Assembly (NCBI RefSeq): GCF_001667585.1
Contig: NZ_LZJZ01000086.1
Location: 1 to 64,000, forward strand
Direction of reading: 5' to 3'
DNA from: Mycobacterium sp. E2733
GTDB taxonomy: Bacteria > Actinomycetota > Actinomycetes > Mycobacteriales > Mycobacteriaceae
DNA: 64,000 bases
The notes beneath the pieces are model-generated. The model saw nothing but the letters and a program-made list of their open reading frames with translations. It searched no databases and was not told the origin of the DNA. Made by a program: the position numbers and the translations under genes. Shown here piece after piece: positions 1 to 8,871 of the stretch (its first letter is position 1; each line of letters begins with the position of its first letter).

Positions 1-149
1 GAAACGTTCGCCATCCGCGCCACGTCCTGAACGCTCGTGCGCTGGATCCCGAGCTGTGTGAAGCATTCGTTTGCCGCGTCGAGAATCTGGTCGCGGCGGT
101 CGAACTCGTCGGTGATCTCCGCTTCGCCGGTCTTCGGGTCGGTCAGCAT
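1..149 (-). CDS. TetR-family regulator, N-terminal fragment
   Basis: The reverse strand from an ATG at 149 reads MLTDPKTGEAEITDEFDRRD and continues with an ILDAANECFTQLGIQRTSVQ stretch, then DVARMANVS, running off the left edge. This is the first 1.5 helices and start of the helix-turn-helix of a TetR repressor; the effector-binding domain lies outside the window. It sits downstream of and in the same direction as the aldehyde dehydrogenase at 267, with 117 bases between them, so it could regulate the catabolic cluster that follows. The family assignment is clear; ligand and targets are not visible. Confidence 0.8.
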   Translation of the reverse strand, partial: MLTDPKTGEAEITDEFDRRDQILDAANECFTQLGIQRTSVQDVARMANV

Positions 150-266
150 CTCACTCCTCCACGCCCTCAGGGCTATAGCCTCACCCCTTGATGCTATGCG
201 ACGCGCGCTGTCACGGTGTTGAAGCGCACCGACACGGCGTTGTCAGCAAGACCTTGAGCGTCGGCA

Positions 267-1769
267 TCAGCCGAGAAAAGTCGTCTTGGTGTCGAGGTAC
301 TCCAAGAGTCCCAGGCGACCGTTTTCGCGGCCCAGCCCCGACTGCTTCATCCCGCCGAACGGCGCGTGCGGCTGCAACGTCCAGCTGTTGACACCGACGT
401 TGCCCGCTCGCAGGGCGCGGCTTACGCGCAGCGCTCGCCCGACGTCGCGGGTGTAGACGGCGGCTGCCAATCCGTAGGGGGTGTCGTTGGCCAGCCGGAT
501 GGCGTCGTCTTCGTCGGCGAAGGGAATCACACACAACACCGGCCCGAAGATCTCGTCTTGGGCCACGGCCATCGAGTTGTCGACGTTGACCAACACGGTT
601 GGTGCGACGAAGTTGCCGGACGCCGGGGCGCCTGCAGCACGGCCCCCGCCCGCGGCGACCTCAGCCCCGTCGTTGACGGCACGGTTGATGTGGGCCACCA
701 CGCGGTCCATGTGCTGCGGGCTGATCATCGGGGCCGCCGACACTGCCGGGTCGAACGGGTCACCGAACGTCGCGGCGGACGCGAAGCCGATCAGAGTGTT
801 CACCACGTCGTCATAGATGTCGCGATGCACCAGGATCCGTGACTGGCATACGCAGACTTGGCCCGATAATCCCAGGAATGCATTGCCCGCCGCGATGCCG
901 ACCGCTCTGTCTACGTCCGCGTCGGGGAAGATCACCGCCGGACTCTTACCGCCGAGCTCCAGCGACACATGCCCGATGCGGGCTCCGACACCGGCGGCGA
1001 TCGCACCGCCCACCGCGCGGCTGCCGGTAAATGACACTTTGTCCACTCGAGGGTCGCCGACGAGCGCCGCTCCCACCGGATCGCCGGGTCCGGTCACCAC
1101 GTTGAACACGCCCGCCGGCAGGTCAGCCTCGGCGATCAACTCCGTGATACGCAGACTGACGAGAGGGGAAAGCTCCGAGGGCTTGGCCACCAAGGTGCAG
1201 CCCGCTGCCAGAGCGGGAGCCACTTTCTGGGCAAACAGGCTCATCGGGGCGTTCCACGGGGTGATGATTCCTGCCACGCCGACTGGTTCGTGAGTGGTGA
1301 AGGTGAATGGTTGGGTGGGCTCCCACTGTGGGTAGGTCTCGCCGGTGAGCTTGTCTACCCAGCCTGCATACGTGTCGAAGACGTCGGCCGGATATTCGGC
1401 ACCCATTTGATAGAAACCCACGAACGAACTTGGGGTCGCATTGTCCAGCGACAGAAGGGCATTGAGATTTGCGGCATCTGCGCGGATGAGGTCGGCAATC
1501 TTGTGCAGATAGCGTGCCCGATCCCGACCCATCAGGTGCGGCCAAGGGCCGCCATCGAATGCGGCACGCGCCGCCGCCACCGCCGCATCAACCCTCGACT
1601 TGTCGGCGTTGGGTGTTCGAAACACGCCTTCGCCGGTCGCCGGGTGGACATGTTCGATCGTGTCCGCGGCCCCGTCCACCCACGAACCGTTGACGAACAT
1701 ACGGGCCGGCGGCAGGTTCGCCGCGGACAGATGAGGCAGGATCGAGATCGGTGTCACAGCTCTGAACAA
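267..1769 (-). CDS. NAD(P)-dependent aldehyde dehydrogenase
   Basis: A full-length ALDH-superfamily enzyme of 500 residues that oxidises an aldehyde to the acid with NAD(P). Visible motifs are PWN at 171-173, the glutamate motif ELGGKSP starting at residue 271 and the nucleophile motif GQVC with Cys306, so the catalytic set is intact. The N-terminal core begins at MFVNGSWVDG; counting from there, an ATG at 1700 would give 477 residues. I list the longer TTG start at 1769 because many relatives carry a short leader, and a GTG at 1757 is a third option. No start has a convincing Shine-Dalgarno sequence. It is divergent from the dehydrogenase at 1992 and is probably part of the same catabolic unit. 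The substrate is unknown. Confidence 0.85.
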   Translation of the reverse strand: MFRAVTPISILPHLSAANLPPARMFVNGSWVDGAADTIEHVHPATGEGVFRTPNADKSRVDAAVAAARAAFDGGPWPHLMGRDRARYLHKIADLIRADAANLNALLSLDNATPSSFVGFYQMGAEYPADVFDTYAGWVDKLTGETYPQWEPTQPFTFTTHEPVGVAGIITPWNAPMSLFAQKVAPALAAGCTLVAKPSELSPLVSLRITELIAEADLPAGVFNVVTGPGDPVGAALVGDPRVDKVSFTGSRAVGGAIAAGVGARIGHVSLELGGKSPAVIFPDADVDRAVGIAAGNAFLGLSGQVCVCQSRILVHRDIYDDVVNTLIGFASAATFGDPFDPAVSAAPMISPQHMDRVVAHINRAVNDGAEVAAGGGRAAGAPASGNFVAPTVLVNVDNSMAVAQDEIFGPVLCVIPFADEDDAIRLANDTPYGLAAAVYTRDVGRALRVSRALRAGNVGVNSWTLQPHAPFGGMKQSGLGRENGRLGLLEYLDTKTTFLG

Positions 1770-1991
1770 TACGACATAGTCTGTATCGCTGTATCCAGTC
1801 TGATCGCGTATGTGGGCCCTACGTTGGTGCTAGGCATCTCGGGCCGGCTAGGCGAAGACGGCCGTGTCATCGTGCTTTGCGCGTCTACACGTGTGTGGTC
1901 GATGCCCCGGTGAGTCGTGGCGTCGACGGTCTGCAATCATCGAATAACTGAACGTATAGTGTGTCATTGTACATCGCGGCAAGGAGTGGTC
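1770..1991. promoter_or_regulatory. Divergent promoter region of the catabolic cluster
   Basis: These 222 bases separate the divergent aldehyde dehydrogenase and short-chain dehydrogenase genes. Two AT-richer stretches, around 1775-1795 and 1945-1975, each contain an ATAGTNTGT sequence (CATAGTCTGT and TATAGTGTGT), which could be copies of a regulator site. An aaggag Shine-Dalgarno at 1981-1986 sets the start of the plus-strand gene. No perfect palindrome was found. Confidence 0.35.
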
Positions 1992-2789
1992 TTGGCTCGT
2001 TTGGAAGACAGATACGCATTGGTCACCGGCGGATCCCAGGGGTTGGGCGGCGCGAGCGCCGAGGAACTGGCCGCCCTGGGCGCCGATGTCACCATCGTCG
2101 ACCTGAACGAGGAGAAAGGGCTTGAGCGCGTCGAGCGGATTCGAGCGAACTACGGGCGCGCCTCCTTCATCAAAGCCAATGTGGCGCAACGTGAAGCGAT
2201 CGAGGCCGCCGTGAATCAGGTCGCCGAACGCGGAGGCGGCCGCATTGACATCCTGGTCAATGCGGCCCAGTTCTTTGCCATGCCGAAGGCGCTCGAACTG
2301 GTCACCGAAAAGGACTGGGATCTGTCTGAGGCGACGGGCCCCAAGGCAACCTTCCGATTCATGCAGATTGCGTTTCCGTACCTACGGGAGTCGGGGCGCG
2401 CGTCAGTGATCAACTTCGTATCCGGGTCCGCCCTGGCCGGCATTGCCTACACATCCCCCTACTCGGCGGCCAAGGGTGCCGTGGCCGCACTGACGAAGGT
2501 CGCCGCCAACGAGTGGGCGCGCCACCGCATCAGGGTCAACGCGGTGTGCCCATTCGCCCTGACCGATGCCCAGCGCAAGATGATCGGTACCGAATGGGAC
2601 AACTACACCCGGACCGCGGCCGCCTCGCCGATGAAACGGGGCGCCGATCCGGGCGAGATCGCACCCGCGGTCGCGTTTTTAGCGGGTGACGGCTCCGCAT
2701 TCGTGACGGGAACCGTGCTGCACGTCGATGGTGGCATGACCGAGCTTTCGACGGTGGACTACTCGCAATCGCCCGGGGTCTTCGGATAG
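1992..2789 (+). CDS. Short-chain dehydrogenase/reductase
   Basis: A classical SDR oxidoreductase of about 265 residues using NAD(P). The glycine-rich nucleotide loop GGSQGLG is near the N-terminus, followed by an Asp (VDLNEEK) that usually marks NAD preference, and the catalytic Ser and YSAAK tetrad elements are present. The usual NNAG motif reads VNAAQ, a mild deviation. I chose the TTG at 1992 because aaggag at 1981-1986 lies five bases upstream; an in-frame ATG further upstream at 1917 has no such site. The DUF35 gene follows after 17 bases in the same direction, so the genes to 5334 are likely one operon. Substrate unknown. Confidence 0.85.
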   Translation: MARLEDRYALVTGGSQGLGGASAEELAALGADVTIVDLNEEKGLERVERIRANYGRASFIKANVAQREAIEAAVNQVAERGGGRIDILVNAAQFFAMPKALELVTEKDWDLSEATGPKATFRFMQIAFPYLRESGRASVINFVSGSALAGIAYTSPYSAAKGAVAALTKVAANEWARHRIRVNAVCPFALTDAQRKMIGTEWDNYTRTAAASPMKRGADPGEIAPAVAFLAGDGSAFVTGTVLHVDGGMTELSTVDYSQSPGVFG

Positions 2790-2806
2790 CTGCCGGGCGA
2801 CGGAAA

Positions 2807-3241
2807 GTGCAACGCGTCACGCAGATGCCAGGGGTTGAGCGGGCTGCTCCGGCGCTGACCGAGCTGAACCGGCCCTTCTGGACTTCGGGTGCGCAAGGCG
2901 TGCTGTGTATGCAACAGTGCGCCGGCTGCGGGCGGCTGCTTCAGCCGCCAGCGCTGCGTTGCCCCTACGACCACGCGGTACCCGAATACGTGGAGCTCAG
3001 CGGTCGCGGCCGGGTGGAGTCGTGGACTATTAACCGCCACCAGTGGTTCCCCTGGCTTCCCCCGCCCTATGTGATCGCATTCGTCAACCCAGTCGAGGAC
3101 CAACAGGCGCGGCTGCTGACCAACCTGGTGAATGTCAATCCCGATGAGGTCGCGGCGAACATGCCCGTGCGGGTCACCTTTGACCGACGCATCGTGGGAG
3201 ACGACGAGGTGTTCATTCCATTGTTCGAGCCGGAGCGCTGA
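2807..3241 (+). CDS. DUF35 OB-fold/zinc-ribbon protein
   Basis: A 144-residue protein with a rubredoxin-like zinc ribbon (CAGCGRLL, then RCPYDHAVPE) followed by an OB fold. DUF35 proteins pair with thiolase-fold or acyl-CoA enzymes and bind the CoA substrate; in cholesterol side-chain breakdown a DUF35 domain pairs with the Ltp2 retro-aldolase. Here the stop overlaps the ATG of exactly such a thiolase-fold gene at 3241, which supports a two-protein complex. The start is GTG 2807; an ATG at 2825 is in frame and equally possible. The first zinc pair is Cys-x2-Cys, while the second site reads Cys-x2-Asp, so zinc binding may be incomplete. Confidence 0.75.
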   Translation: MQRVTQMPGVERAAPALTELNRPFWTSGAQGVLCMQQCAGCGRLLQPPALRCPYDHAVPEYVELSGRGRVESWTINRHQWFPWLPPPYVIAFVNPVEDQQARLLTNLVNVNPDEVAANMPVRVTFDRRIVGDDEVFIPLFEPER

Positions 3242-4416
3242 TGGGTCATACGTTGACCGACCGGACCATCATCAGTGGTATCGGTCAGTCGGCAATCGGA
3301 CGTCGACTGGGACGTGACGGCCTAGAACTCACTGTCGAAGCGTGTTTGGCCGCAGTCGCGGATGCCGGTCTGACTTTAGACGAAATCGACGGCCTGACAA
3401 CGTATCCCGGTGCATCCCAGCCGGGCCGGGGCTTCTCCGGGGCCTCACTGCGCGACATTCACGACGCCCTGGGAATCAAGCCGAACTGGGTCGCCGGAGG
3501 GGTGGAATCACCGGGCCAACTCGGCGCGGTGGTGGACGCGATGCTTGCTGTTGCCGGCGGGCTGGCCAGTCACGTGCTGTGCTGGCGCAGCATCTGGGAG
3601 GGCACCGCGCAGGGCGCCGGGCGACGTAAGGGTTATGGCTTTGAGGGTGGACGCCCCAGCGGGATGATGGCCTGGCAGATGCCATTTGGTGCCACGGCGG
3701 CGAACCTGGCCGCACTGCAGATTCGCGCGCGGATGCTGCGATACGGATTGGCCCGTGAGGAGTTGGCGTCGATCGCCATCGCGCAGCGGGCGCACGCGGC
3801 GCGCAACCCCGCGGCGATCTATCGCGATCCGCTCGACCTGGATACTTACCTGAGCGCACGAATGGTCTCCGACCCGTTGTGCATGTTCGATTGCGACATC
3901 GCCTGCGACGGGGCGACCGCGTTTGTCATCTCGCGTGCTGAGCACGCAACGGGTCTCGATCACCCGGCGGTGACCGTCGAAGCCCTCGACTGCGCCCACC
4001 ATGACCGCTTCATGTGGGAAGGGGGACAAGACATTACCCGCATCAGTTCGCGTTGGTCCACCATCTGGGAGCGCACTGATTTCCAGGTCGCCGACGTCGA
4101 CGTCGCATCTTTGTATGACGGCTTCAGCGTCTTCGTGCTCTGCTGGCTGGAGGATTTCGGCTTTTGCCCGGTTGGAGAATCCGGCGCATGGGTCGCGAAC
4201 CCCGCGCGCATCTCGCTCGGCGGAGAGCTGCCCGTCAACACCGCCGGAGGGCAGTTGTCGGGGGGGCGGCTGCACGGCTTCGGGCATCTCCATGAAGCTT
4301 GTCTGCAAATCCGTGGGCAGGGTGGTGCGCGACAGGTCGACAATGCCAGGCTAGCTGCCGTCGGGGTGGGAGCGGCCAACAGCGGCACCACCGCAATGTT
4401 GCTGCGGCGGGCGTGA
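3241..4416 (+). CDS. Thiolase-fold lipid-transfer/retro-aldolase-like protein
   Basis: A 391-residue SCP2-thiolase-fold protein of the lipid-transfer (Ltp) type. The stretch where true thiolases carry the nucleophilic cysteine reads GGVESPGQLG, with no Cys. A tyrosine motif SLYDGFS and a C-terminal His motif GFGHLHE are present, as in the Ltp2-type retro-aldolases. It starts inside the stop codon of the DUF35 gene (ATG at 3241), so the two are translationally coupled. From family knowledge I infer carbon-carbon cleavage of a beta-hydroxyacyl-CoA with the DUF35 partner, not thiolysis. The actual substrate (steroid, terpenoid or other branched chain) cannot be told from sequence. Confidence 0.75.
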   Translation: MGHTLTDRTIISGIGQSAIGRRLGRDGLELTVEACLAAVADAGLTLDEIDGLTTYPGASQPGRGFSGASLRDIHDALGIKPNWVAGGVESPGQLGAVVDAMLAVAGGLASHVLCWRSIWEGTAQGAGRRKGYGFEGGRPSGMMAWQMPFGATAANLAALQIRARMLRYGLAREELASIAIAQRAHAARNPAAIYRDPLDLDTYLSARMVSDPLCMFDCDIACDGATAFVISRAEHATGLDHPAVTVEALDCAHHDRFMWEGGQDITRISSRWSTIWERTDFQVADVDVASLYDGFSVFVLCWLEDFGFCPVGESGAWVANPARISLGGELPVNTAGGQLSGGRLHGFGHLHEACLQIRGQGGARQVDNARLAAVGVGAANSGTTAMLLRRA

Positions 4417-4462
4417 GAATGCGGTTGAGCGAAGAGAACGTCCACTGCGAGGAGGAATACCC

Positions 4463-5334
4463 GTGGCCAAAGAGCAAACGCTGATGTTGGGCTTCATTGG
4501 GCTTGGGAATCTGGGTGCGCCGGTGGCCAAGCGCCTGCTCGACTGGCCCGGTGAATTGATCGTCTTCGACATTCGGACCGATGCCACAACGCCATTCGCC
4601 GAAGGCGGAGCGCAAGTCGCCCACAGTGTGCGTGACGTGTCCGCGGCTGACGTCATCAGTGTCATGGTGCTCAACGACGACCAAGTGCGCGGCGTGGTGG
4701 CCGAACTCGCCCCGCACACAACGCCGGGTACCGTCATCGCGATCCACTCTACGATCCACCCCAACACAGCGGTCGAATTGGCTAGAGAGCAGGCAGCTAA
4801 CGGCATTCACGTCATTGACGCGCCAGTGAGCGGCGGCGTGGAAGCGGTTAAGACCGGCGAATTGGCTGTCATGGTGGGCGCCGAGCGTGAGGTCTACGAG
4901 CGATCAAGCCGGCGTTCAAATCGTGGGCTTCGATGGTGGTTCACGCCGGAGCTCCGGGCGCTGGGACACGGATGAAGCTGGCACGCAACATGTTGACTTC
5001 CACTTCGTTTGCGGCTGCCTGCGAAGCGATGACGCTTGCTCAGCGGGCAGGCTTGGATATTCAAGCACTCGGCCGAATAGTGCGTCATACCGATGCGCAG
5101 AGCGAAGGCCCCGGCGCGATGATGTTCCGTGACGACATGAGCCGGCCGCTCGCTGCGGATCACTTTCTCTATCAGCCCTTCCTGCATACCCTTGCGCTCG
5201 GAGAGAAGGACCTGGGACTCGCGCTGGATCTCGGCAAGGAACTGGACGTGAAACTACCGCTGGCCGAGATCGCCTTGCGGGATCTCGCCGAAGGGCTCGA
5301 CGTGCCGCACTCGAATGTGACCGAGTCTCCTTGA
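4463..5334 (+). pseudogene. 3-hydroxyisobutyrate-type dehydrogenase, frameshifted
   Basis: The two halves of one beta-hydroxyacid dehydrogenase lie in different frames. The first, from GTG 4463 (ggagga eleven bases upstream), has the Rossmann motif GFIGLGNLGAPVAKRL and the substrate motif DAPVSGGVEA. It derails after REVYER and would end at 4975. The second, in the frame read from 4903 onward, resumes with IKPAFKSWASMVVHAGAPGA, then carries the catalytic-lysine helix (GTRMKLARNML) and the C-terminal helical domain to 5334. Restoring one base at 4901-4903 would rejoin them, giving an enzyme of about 290 residues. This is either a real single-base deletion or a sequencing error. It follows the Ltp-like gene by 46 bases in the same operon. 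Confidence 0.85.
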
Positions 5335-5459
5335 CCGACAGGCAGCGAGCACCATAGCCAGAGTGCTGCGTGGCCTACGGATCTCAGCTCGGCAAAGTCG
5401 AATCAGCTGACGCCATGCAACGTGTTGTTTAGCTAAGGCTTCCCGACGGCCGAACCCAG

Positions 5460-6029
5460 CTATTTCTTGTCGCGCGGTAATCGGCAGCCGGTGTAGCCGG
5501 AGACGACGAGGTTTCCCCGGTAGCCGACCTTGATGAAGATCCCGGTGGGGCCGTAGAAGCCCACGTCGTGGTTCCCGGGGTTGTTCTGCATCACCTGTAT
5601 CTCGGTGGCGTCGATCTTGGCGGCCGCCTGCTTGGCGGCCTCTTGGATCGCCGCCCACTGTCGCTCGGAGACGGCCACGTTGGCGGCAACGGCGTCGGGC
5701 AGGAAGTACCGTTTGCCGTCGGTTTGCTCGTACGGCCGCTCGCAGTTGTCGCCCGAGCCCTCGTGCGGTGTCTCCCACGTGATCGAGGGGATCAGTTTGC
5801 TTGCGGCCGCGGTGATTTCGTTCATCGCTGCCTGCACCTGGGTCTGGGTGTCCTCGAACGAGGGCAGGGATTTGAGCACCTGGAGGGCCTTGACCGCGTC
5901 GTTCGGTGGGGTGGGCGCGTAGGGCTGGTTCACGTGGCATCCTCCTGCGGCTAGTGCGATTGCGGCCACGGCGGTGCAGAGAATTCCGTGGCGTTGCAGG
6001 TTCCGGGGGCTGGTCTGGTGATTGCTCAC
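5460..6029 (-). CDS. lppV: LppV-like lipoprotein
   Basis: A 189-residue predicted lipoprotein. The N-terminus has a basic stretch, a hydrophobic segment (ILCTAVAAIALAAGG) and a lipobox-like AGGC, so Cys would be lipidated and the protein held on the outer face of the membrane. The rest matches my memory of M. tuberculosis LppV: TQTQVQAAMNEITAAASKLI, a central GSGDNC and a C-terminal GRNLVVSGYTGC-like repeat. The GTG start at 6029 overlaps the stop of the DUF1023 gene by four bases (GTGA). The same lppV-hydrolase pairing exists in M. tuberculosis at Rv2796c-Rv2797c, which supports the name. Function unknown. Confidence 0.7.
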   Translation of the reverse strand: MSNHQTSPRNLQRHGILCTAVAAIALAAGGCHVNQPYAPTPPNDAVKALQVLKSLPSFEDTQTQVQAAMNEITAAASKLIPSITWETPHEGSGDNCERPYEQTDGKRYFLPDAVAANVAVSERQWAAIQEAAKQAAAKIDATEIQVMQNNPGNHDVGFYGPTGIFIKVGYRGNLVVSGYTGCRLPRDKK

Positions 6030-7966
6030 TTCGTGGGAACCGCCTTGTCTCCGAGTCCGGCGAGGACGGCGGCGATGTTGTAGTTGGTCGTCCTGGTCCC
6101 TCCGCCGTCGGGGAAGCGGGGGTAATCGCTGTGGCCGTGCGCGCCTTCGAGGTTGATGGTGCCGCCGTGACCGTCGGGCACGGTCGCGGGACCGGTGGCC
6201 AGGTGGGTGAAGTTGGGGTTGGTGGCCGGGTTCGGGCCGAAGTGGCCGGCGCCGGAGGCGTCGGCCGCGCCCAGCACACTTTCGGCGAGGTCTCGGAGGG
6301 GCGGCGGCAGGAACGGTGCCACGTCGTGAGCGATGGCGGGTCCGTCGTACGTCCACTGGATCGGGTCGTCGGGCGTTTCCATGGCGAACACGTGACCCGG
6401 CTGCAGGTGAAGCTGTTGCGGTGTGGAGGCTTCGATGCCCGGGGAGCCGTAGAACAGCGCCCGCGACACCCCGTGGTCGCCGGGCTCTTGCAGGGCCAGG
6501 CCGGTGGTCAGCGACCCGTAGGAGTGTCCGATCGCCGTGAGGTCGGCGGGCCCGCCGTGGTGGGCGGCCTGTATCCCGTCGTAGAAGCCGGCCAGGTCAT
6601 GGGCACCGGCTCTGGCGACCGCGTCATGGCTGACGTCCCACCCACCGACGAGCGATTTGCCGACATCGTCGAAGCCGGGCACCTGCGGCGGGTCGTAACC
6701 AATCCACGCGATGGCCGAGACGGTGTCGTGTTCGTGACCGGGGGTGAGGCTCAATTGGCGGAGGGCTTCCTTTCTGGCGTCGGTCGCCTCGGACACCATG
6801 CCCCCGATGGCGCCGTGGACGGTGGTGTTCAACCCGGGTGCGGTGACCGATACGTGGGTGGCCGTGTCGGGGTCTCCGACCGCGACCGCGGCGCGCGCCT
6901 GCTTGCCGGTTTTGGTGTCGAGCAGCATAAGCTTTCGATCCGGGCTCGCTTTGACGGTCTTATCGACGGCTTGCAGGTCGGGCAGGTACTTGGCCCCGTC
7001 CCGGGCGGCATCGTATTGGCGTTGCCAGGCCTCGTACGCGACGCGGTCGTCGAAAATCGCCCCGGGCTCGTTGAGTGGCGGAATGTTCTTGCCCGCCGCC
7101 CAATCGGGATGCTGGGCCCTCAGTCCGTCGGCCTGTGCGGCGGCGGCCTGAGCGCGGCCCAGTTCGTCGGCGAGATTGAGCCGGTTGTAATGATCCCGGT
7201 CCACCGCGGGCATCCCGTTGTGATTTCCGATCATCGGGTTCCGTTGGTACTCCCGGTCTTTCTGCGCGGGCGTAAGAGTGTTCCAGACATCCGCGAATTG
7301 CTTGGGGTCATCGGGCAGGTCCGGTACCGGCGACAGCGGACCCTCGACCGCCTGGATACCGGACTGGTCGTATCCATCGCCGTGCAGGGCGCCCAATGAC
7401 TGCTGCAGTGTGTCGGAGTAGCCGTCGCGGATCGACTGCAGCTGGTGCAGGGCAGCCCTGGTCTCGTCGGCGGCGTCGGCTTCGGCGTCCTTGATCAACG
7501 ATTCCAGTTGGGACCTGCTGTTGGGGTCGAGGCGGGGGTCCTCCAAATCCTTCATCGCCGCGCCGATGAGTTTGTCGAGCAGCTGCAATTGCCGTTCCAG
7601 CGCGGCGATCTGTTGAGCTCCGGCTTTTTGCGCCTCGGCGAGTGCGGCGGCAATGGTCTCCAGGTCGGCGGCGATCTTGGGCAGTTGGAGCGATTGCGCG
7701 CCAAGCGATTTGACGGTGCGCTGGACCTCGGCGGAGTCGTTGATCGGGTGGTCGCCATTCTGGTGGTTCCAGGCGGCGTCGAAACGCTGACGGGCTTGCT
7801 GGAACGCATGGTCCGCCTCGGCCGTGCATCGGCCGGCGTCGTGGAAGGCGTTCGCCAGTTGGGAGATCTCGAACGGGTTCCCGGCTTGCAGGCTGCGGTT
7901 GATCGCCCACGGATCGCCGCCGGCCTGGGCGATCAGATCGGCAACATTCAGCCAGACCAGCTGCAT
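6026..7966 (-). CDS. DUF1023 alpha/beta-hydrolase with helical N-terminal region
   Basis: A 646-residue protein. The first 200 residues or so are rich in Ala, Gln and Glu and look helical or coiled-coil (KIAADLETIAAALAEAQKAG). The C-terminal half is the DUF1023 alpha/beta-hydrolase domain with nucleophile elbow GHSYGS and a late His in GAHGHSDYP. It resembles Rv2797c of M. tuberculosis, which I recall as about 560 residues with a short neighbour Rv2798c upstream; the longer length here may mean those two are fused. It is followed by the LppV-like gene with a four-base overlap, suggesting one membrane-associated system. A lipase or esterase role is inferred only from the fold. Confidence 0.75.
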   Translation of the reverse strand: MQLVWLNVADLIAQAGGDPWAINRSLQAGNPFEISQLANAFHDAGRCTAEADHAFQQARQRFDAAWNHQNGDHPINDSAEVQRTVKSLGAQSLQLPKIAADLETIAAALAEAQKAGAQQIAALERQLQLLDKLIGAAMKDLEDPRLDPNSRSQLESLIKDAEADAADETRAALHQLQSIRDGYSDTLQQSLGALHGDGYDQSGIQAVEGPLSPVPDLPDDPKQFADVWNTLTPAQKDREYQRNPMIGNHNGMPAVDRDHYNRLNLADELGRAQAAAAQADGLRAQHPDWAAGKNIPPLNEPGAIFDDRVAYEAWQRQYDAARDGAKYLPDLQAVDKTVKASPDRKLMLLDTKTGKQARAAVAVGDPDTATHVSVTAPGLNTTVHGAIGGMVSEATDARKEALRQLSLTPGHEHDTVSAIAWIGYDPPQVPGFDDVGKSLVGGWDVSHDAVARAGAHDLAGFYDGIQAAHHGGPADLTAIGHSYGSLTTGLALQEPGDHGVSRALFYGSPGIEASTPQQLHLQPGHVFAMETPDDPIQWTYDGPAIAHDVAPFLPPPLRDLAESVLGAADASGAGHFGPNPATNPNFTHLATGPATVPDGHGGTINLEGAHGHSDYPRFPDGGGTRTTNYNIAAVLAGLGDKAVPTK

Positions 7967-8052
7967 CGCACCGCCAGAAAGTTCGCCATTTGTTCCCCGG
8001 ACAGGCTGATGACGTTACTCCCCGCGGCGGGATCCCGCGTTCAAGTAGCCGG

Positions 8053-8871
8053 TCACGGGTGGGTGACGAGATAAGTTTCGTTGTCCAGGTCGGCGGTCAG
8101 TTCCTCGACGTCGAAGGGCCGGTCGAGCCGGGCGTGCAACGCCTTCGGATCGATCAGGAGGCTGATCTCGGCGGTCTGACGGGCGAACATTCGTCCAATC
8201 AATGGGTAGATGCGGCGCATGACCGCCCGTTCCCCGGCGGTGCAGCGCGATGCGCAGTAACCGACATGACCGATCTCGTCGGTCAGGATCTCCTTGTACA
8301 GCAGCTCAATTCGCTCGGCGACCTCCGGTTCGTCGGCGAATAGCTTGATGCCGACCCGGCGTAGTTCGTCGAACATGATGCAGCCCGCCATCTCGCCGGC
8401 TCCGACGAAGCAAAAGCTCGCCCGCTCGGGAAGGAACACGTTGGTCTTGACGAATTGGCGCATCACAAACGGTGGGGGGACGACCTGGAATGTCAAGTCA
8501 AAGATGTCCAGGGCGTAGGCCAGCAGCCGAGTGTGGTAGTGCTCTTCGAGTTCGAGGTAGACGTTTTCGGGCGGCAGGTTCTGATCGCTGTTACGCCCAT
8601 AGGTTTCGCCGAGTCCGACGCCGAACCTCTCAGCCTGGTTCAGCTTGGCCGTTGCCAGCAGGAACAGCATCTTCGGGTCGAGCCCGGCTTCCGGACGCCG
8701 GCGGCCCAGGTTGCGAAGGAATGTGCCTCGGTCGGCGGGGTGGGCCGACCGGACGGGGTTCGCTTCCAGTTCGGTGAAGAACTGTTCGCGGTTCGCCAAC
8801 CGCCTGTTGAGCAGGTCGGCTTCGCCGTCACGCCGGGCCAGAAATTCCCGGTATCCCTCTATCCCGTTCAT
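8053..8871 (-). CDS. Ferritin-like diiron protein, possible oxygenase
   Basis: A 272-residue all-helical protein. Two candidate metal motifs are visible: ELEEHYH in the middle and ILTDEIGHVGYC towards the C-terminus, together with a GAGEMAGC helix. These fit a ferritin-like or non-haem diiron carboxylate fold (ExxH-type ligands). It is translationally coupled to the TetR gene before it: its ATG at 8869-8871 shares bases with the regulator stop. I infer that the regulator controls this enzyme. Diiron N-oxygenases, desaturases and demethylating proteins all share this pattern, so the reaction cannot be named. Confidence 0.6.
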   Translation of the reverse strand: MNGIEGYREFLARRDGEADLLNRRLANREQFFTELEANPVRSAHPADRGTFLRNLGRRRPEAGLDPKMLFLLATAKLNQAERFGVGLGETYGRNSDQNLPPENVYLELEEHYHTRLLAYALDIFDLTFQVVPPPFVMRQFVKTNVFLPERASFCFVGAGEMAGCIMFDELRRVGIKLFADEPEVAERIELLYKEILTDEIGHVGYCASRCTAGERAVMRRIYPLIGRMFARQTAEISLLIDPKALHARLDRPFDVEELTADLDNETYLVTHP

